Positions 4,911 to 5,225 of a stretch of DNA of 5,225 nucleotides are shown here, piece after piece. The translations under genes and the position numbers were made by a program. The stretch lies in contig DAOVDN010000106.1 of NCBI GenBank assembly GCA_030669465.1, positions 1 to 5,225 of the forward strand, read 5' to 3'. Every line of letters begins with the position of its first letter. Within the stretch, counting starts at the first letter, position 1. The stretch is from Desulfobacterales bacterium. Its GTDB lineage: Bacteria > Desulfobacterota > Desulfobacteria > Desulfobacterales > ETH-SRB1. Below the pieces are notes generated by a model. It saw only the letters and a list, made by a program, of their open reading frames with translations, did not search any database and had not been told where the DNA came from.

Positions 4911-5225
4911 ATGGAAATAACCAGCAACCAGCAACCAGCAACGAGAAACCAGCAACGAGAAACGAGAAACCAGCAACCAGCAACCAGCAATGAGAAGGTT
5001 GTTTTTCTGGACAGAGACGGTGTTATAAACAAAGATTCTCCGGATTACATAAAGAGCTGGTCTGAATTTGAGTTTCTTCCCAGGAGTATTGAAGCGATAA
5101 AACGTCTTACCTTAAACGGATTTACCGCTATTATAATTACAAATCAGTCGGTTATAAACCGCAAAATGGTATCAGGAGAGGGTCTTGAATATATTCATGC
5201 TATGATGAAGAAAGCTGTCAAATCC
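4911..5225 (+). CDS. gmhB: D-glycero-D-manno-heptose 1,7-bisphosphate 7-phosphatase-like HAD protein (5' part)
   Basis: The first 105 codons are present and the gene runs off the window. From residue 29 it reads KVVFLDRDGVIN, HAD motif I with nucleophile D34 and acid D36, followed by an 'EFLPRSIEAIKRL' helix and the motif II strand IIITNQS. This is the pattern of GmhB, which removes the 7-phosphate during ADP-heptose synthesis for the LPS inner core. The related histidinol-phosphatase domain of HisB is the main alternative. ATG 4911 is chosen because an in-frame TAA lies at 4884-4886 and no other ATG, GTG or TTG occurs in frame before the catalytic motif. Its ribosome site is poor. Residues 4-28 are encoded by a heptamer array, giving a Gln/Asn/Arg-rich extension (repeating T-x-N-Q-Q) not expected in this family, whose members usually begin within a few residues of the VFLDRDG strand. 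Confidence 0.8.
   Translation, partial: MEITSNQQPATRNQQRETRNQQPATSNEKVVFLDRDGVINKDSPDYIKSWSEFEFLPRSIEAIKRLTLNGFTAIIITNQSVINRKMVSGEGLEYIHAMMKKAVKS
4919..4995 (+). repeat. In-frame tandem heptamer array, 11 units of two types
   Basis: Eleven consecutive 7-bp units read A A A B A B B A A A B', where A is AACCAGC, B is AACGAGA and B' is AATGAGA. The array begins eight bases after the A of ATG 4911 and ends just before the HAD domain of the gmhB-like gene. All three frames through it are free of stop codons, and each gives a peptide with a seven-residue period. Confidence 0.93.

Noticed and set aside
4919..4995. CRISPR-like reading of the heptamer array
   Set aside because: Units are 7 bp and directly adjacent with no spacers, and no cas genes are present.

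Overview
The window reads like chromosomal DNA of moderate GC from a Gram-negative bacterium. A Desulfobacterota (deltaproteobacterial) host is my best guess. The guess rests on the hsp20-lon gene pair, a CxxCxxCC cysteine-cluster gene, a lipoprotein RlpA and a GmhB-type phosphatase (which imply an outer membrane and heptose-containing LPS), and intergenic DNA rich in short tandem repeats. No rRNA, tRNA, CRISPR array, integrase or transposase gene was seen.

Layout. Positions 1-113 hold the last 36 codons of a SagB/nitroreductase-type flavoenzyme on the plus strand. Convergent to it, 638 down to 160 is a broken YkgJ-type cysteine-cluster gene: its two halves lie in different frames, and the conserved middle segment appears to be missing. 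The 322-base gap 639-960 contains a 161-bp MITE-like element (744-904) with perfect 16-nt terminal inverted repeats and a highly structured interior. Then come a small heat-shock protein gene (961-1407) and, 76 bases downstream on the same strand, a complete ATP-dependent protease Lon (1484-3832), a protein-quality-control pair. A predicted hairpin lies between them.

After lon come a complete rlpA (3934-4698), encoding a septal-ring lytic transglycosylase lipoprotein with a SPOR domain, and the 5' part of a gmhB-like heptose bisphosphate phosphatase gene (4911 to the window end). Both are cell-envelope functions.

The most unusual feature is four separate tandem arrays between 3834 and 4995. 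All have a 7-bp period but each has a different unit sequence. One directly follows lon, one directly follows rlpA, one lies between rlpA and gmhB, and the fourth (11 units, two unit types) lies inside the gmhB reading frame, between its only conventional start codon and its catalytic motif. Because 7 is not a multiple of 3, gain or loss of one unit would shift the frame. This could make heptose/LPS synthesis phase-variable, or it could be simple repeat invasion of a tolerant N-terminus. That is inference; the repeats and frames are read directly from the sequence.
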